From Alphaproteobacteria bacterium (GTDB lineage: Bacteria; Pseudomonadota; Alphaproteobacteria; Micropepsales; Micropepsaceae), in contig DMER01000230.1 in assembly GCA_003451645.1 (NCBI GenBank), positions 1-7,711 on the forward strand: a stretch of 7,711 nt of DNA, in the 5' to 3' direction. The notes beneath the pieces are model-generated. The model had not been told where the DNA came from. It ran no database searches and was given only the letters and a program-made list of their open reading frames with translations. Of the stretch, positions 7,165-7,711 are shown one piece after another. Positions within the stretch are counted from its first letter, which is position 1. Each line of letters opens with the position of its first letter. The translations under genes and the position numbers were made by a program.

Positions 7165-7711
7165 ATGGCGACCGCACATCCAGCGCAGGCAACCGGCCAG
7201 AGGAAAGTCCCCGGCCATGGGGTCTTTGCGGTCGCGCTTGGGAACTTCCTCGAATTCTATGATTTCATCGTCTTCTCGTTTTTCACGGTGATGATCGCGC
7301 GCGCGTTCTTCCCCGCCGATGCGATCGCAGCCGGCGCAACCCCACACGAAGCTGAGTTCCTCTCGCTGCTGGCCACCGTTGCAACCTTTGGCGCGGGCTT
7401 CGTGACCCGGCCGATTGGCGCTGCGGTCATGGGCGCCTATGCCGACCGCGCGGGGCGCAAGGCCTCGTTGACGATTACTTTGGGACTGATGGCAGTTGGC
7501 ACCGCGTTGATCGCCTTCACGCCCGGCTATGCCCAGATCGGTATCTGGGCTCCCATCCTGCTCGTCATTGGCCGGTTAATCCAAGGCTTCTCCGCAGGCG
7601 GAGAGGTTGGGCCCGCCACGACTTACCTGCTCGAAGCGGCGACACCCAATCAGCGCGCCTTCATGACCTCGTTCCAAGGCATCACCCAGATGTTCGCAGG
7701 CGTGCTGGGCA
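7165..7711 (+). CDS. MFS transporter, metabolite:H+ symporter (MHS) type (3' truncated by window edge)
   Basis: Inner-membrane proton-coupled importer, probably of an organic acid such as citrate, alpha-ketoglutarate or a related carboxylate or betaine. The frame from ATG 7165 stays open to the window end, giving 182 residues (about 40 percent of a usual 420-450 residue protein). Visible are the first-helix motif GNFLEFYDF (26-34), the loop 2-3 MFS signature MGAYADRAGRK (89-99) after RPIGA, and GRLIQGFSAGGEVG (136-149), all characteristic of the MHS family (CitA, KgtP, ProP). About five membrane segments are present. GAGGGG (7150-7155) lies 9 bases upstream. It is 70 bases after the GST gene on the same strand, with its own candidate promoter. 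Family strong; substrate not assignable from the half seen. Confidence 0.9.
   Translation, partial: MATAHPAQATGQRKVPGHGVFAVALGNFLEFYDFIVFSFFTVMIARAFFPADAIAAGATPHEAEFLSLLATVATFGAGFVTRPIGAAVMGAYADRAGRKASLTITLGLMAVGTALIAFTPGYAQIGIWAPILLVIGRLIQGFSAGGEVGPATTYLLEAATPNQRAFMTSFQGITQMFAGVLG

Overview
The window reads as chromosomal DNA of a GC-rich Gram-negative bacterium, most likely an alphaproteobacterium. This rests on the protein types (an RhlE-type helicase with a long basic tail, a FabI of the 'SYYGAEKVV' type), dense high-GC coding and two promoter-like CTAG elements. The order cannot be fixed from sequence alone; Sphingomonadales, Caulobacterales and Rhizobiales-like groups are all possible. 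Six protein genes account for nearly all of it. I see no tRNA, rRNA, CRISPR array, insertion sequence or phage gene, and no gene-free stretch over 300 bases.

Layout. (1) 1-1323, plus strand: an RhlE-type DEAD-box RNA helicase, cut by the left edge. (2) 1331-2113, minus strand: a FabI-type enoyl-ACP reductase, convergent with the helicase, with only 7 bases between the stop codons. (3) 2189-4780, minus strand: a P2-type (Ca2+-ATPase-like) cation-pumping ATPase, 75 bases upstream of fabI and possibly co-transcribed with it. (4) 4781-4949: a 169-base divergent control region with an FNR/FixK-like box, a tandem 7-base direct repeat one helical turn apart, and a candidate promoter for the rightward genes. 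(5) 4950-6452, plus strand: an EthA-type Baeyer-Villiger flavin monooxygenase. It is followed after 9 bases by (6) 6462-7094, a glutathione S-transferase. (7) 7165-7711, plus strand: the first 182 residues of an MFS transporter of the metabolite:H+ symporter type, cut by the right edge. It has its own candidate promoter, and an inverted repeat overlaps its ribosome binding site.

How they may work together. The leftward pair (ATPase and FabI paralogue) sits downstream of the FNR/FixK-like box, which would fit expression under low oxygen. The rightward monooxygenase and GST look like a two-gene oxidation/conjugation unit for a ketone, sulfide, thioamide or similar small molecule, and the MFS protein could import a related organic acid. 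These links are inferences from gene order and motifs. No wholly new system is evident. The most interesting signals are in the two short intergenic regions.
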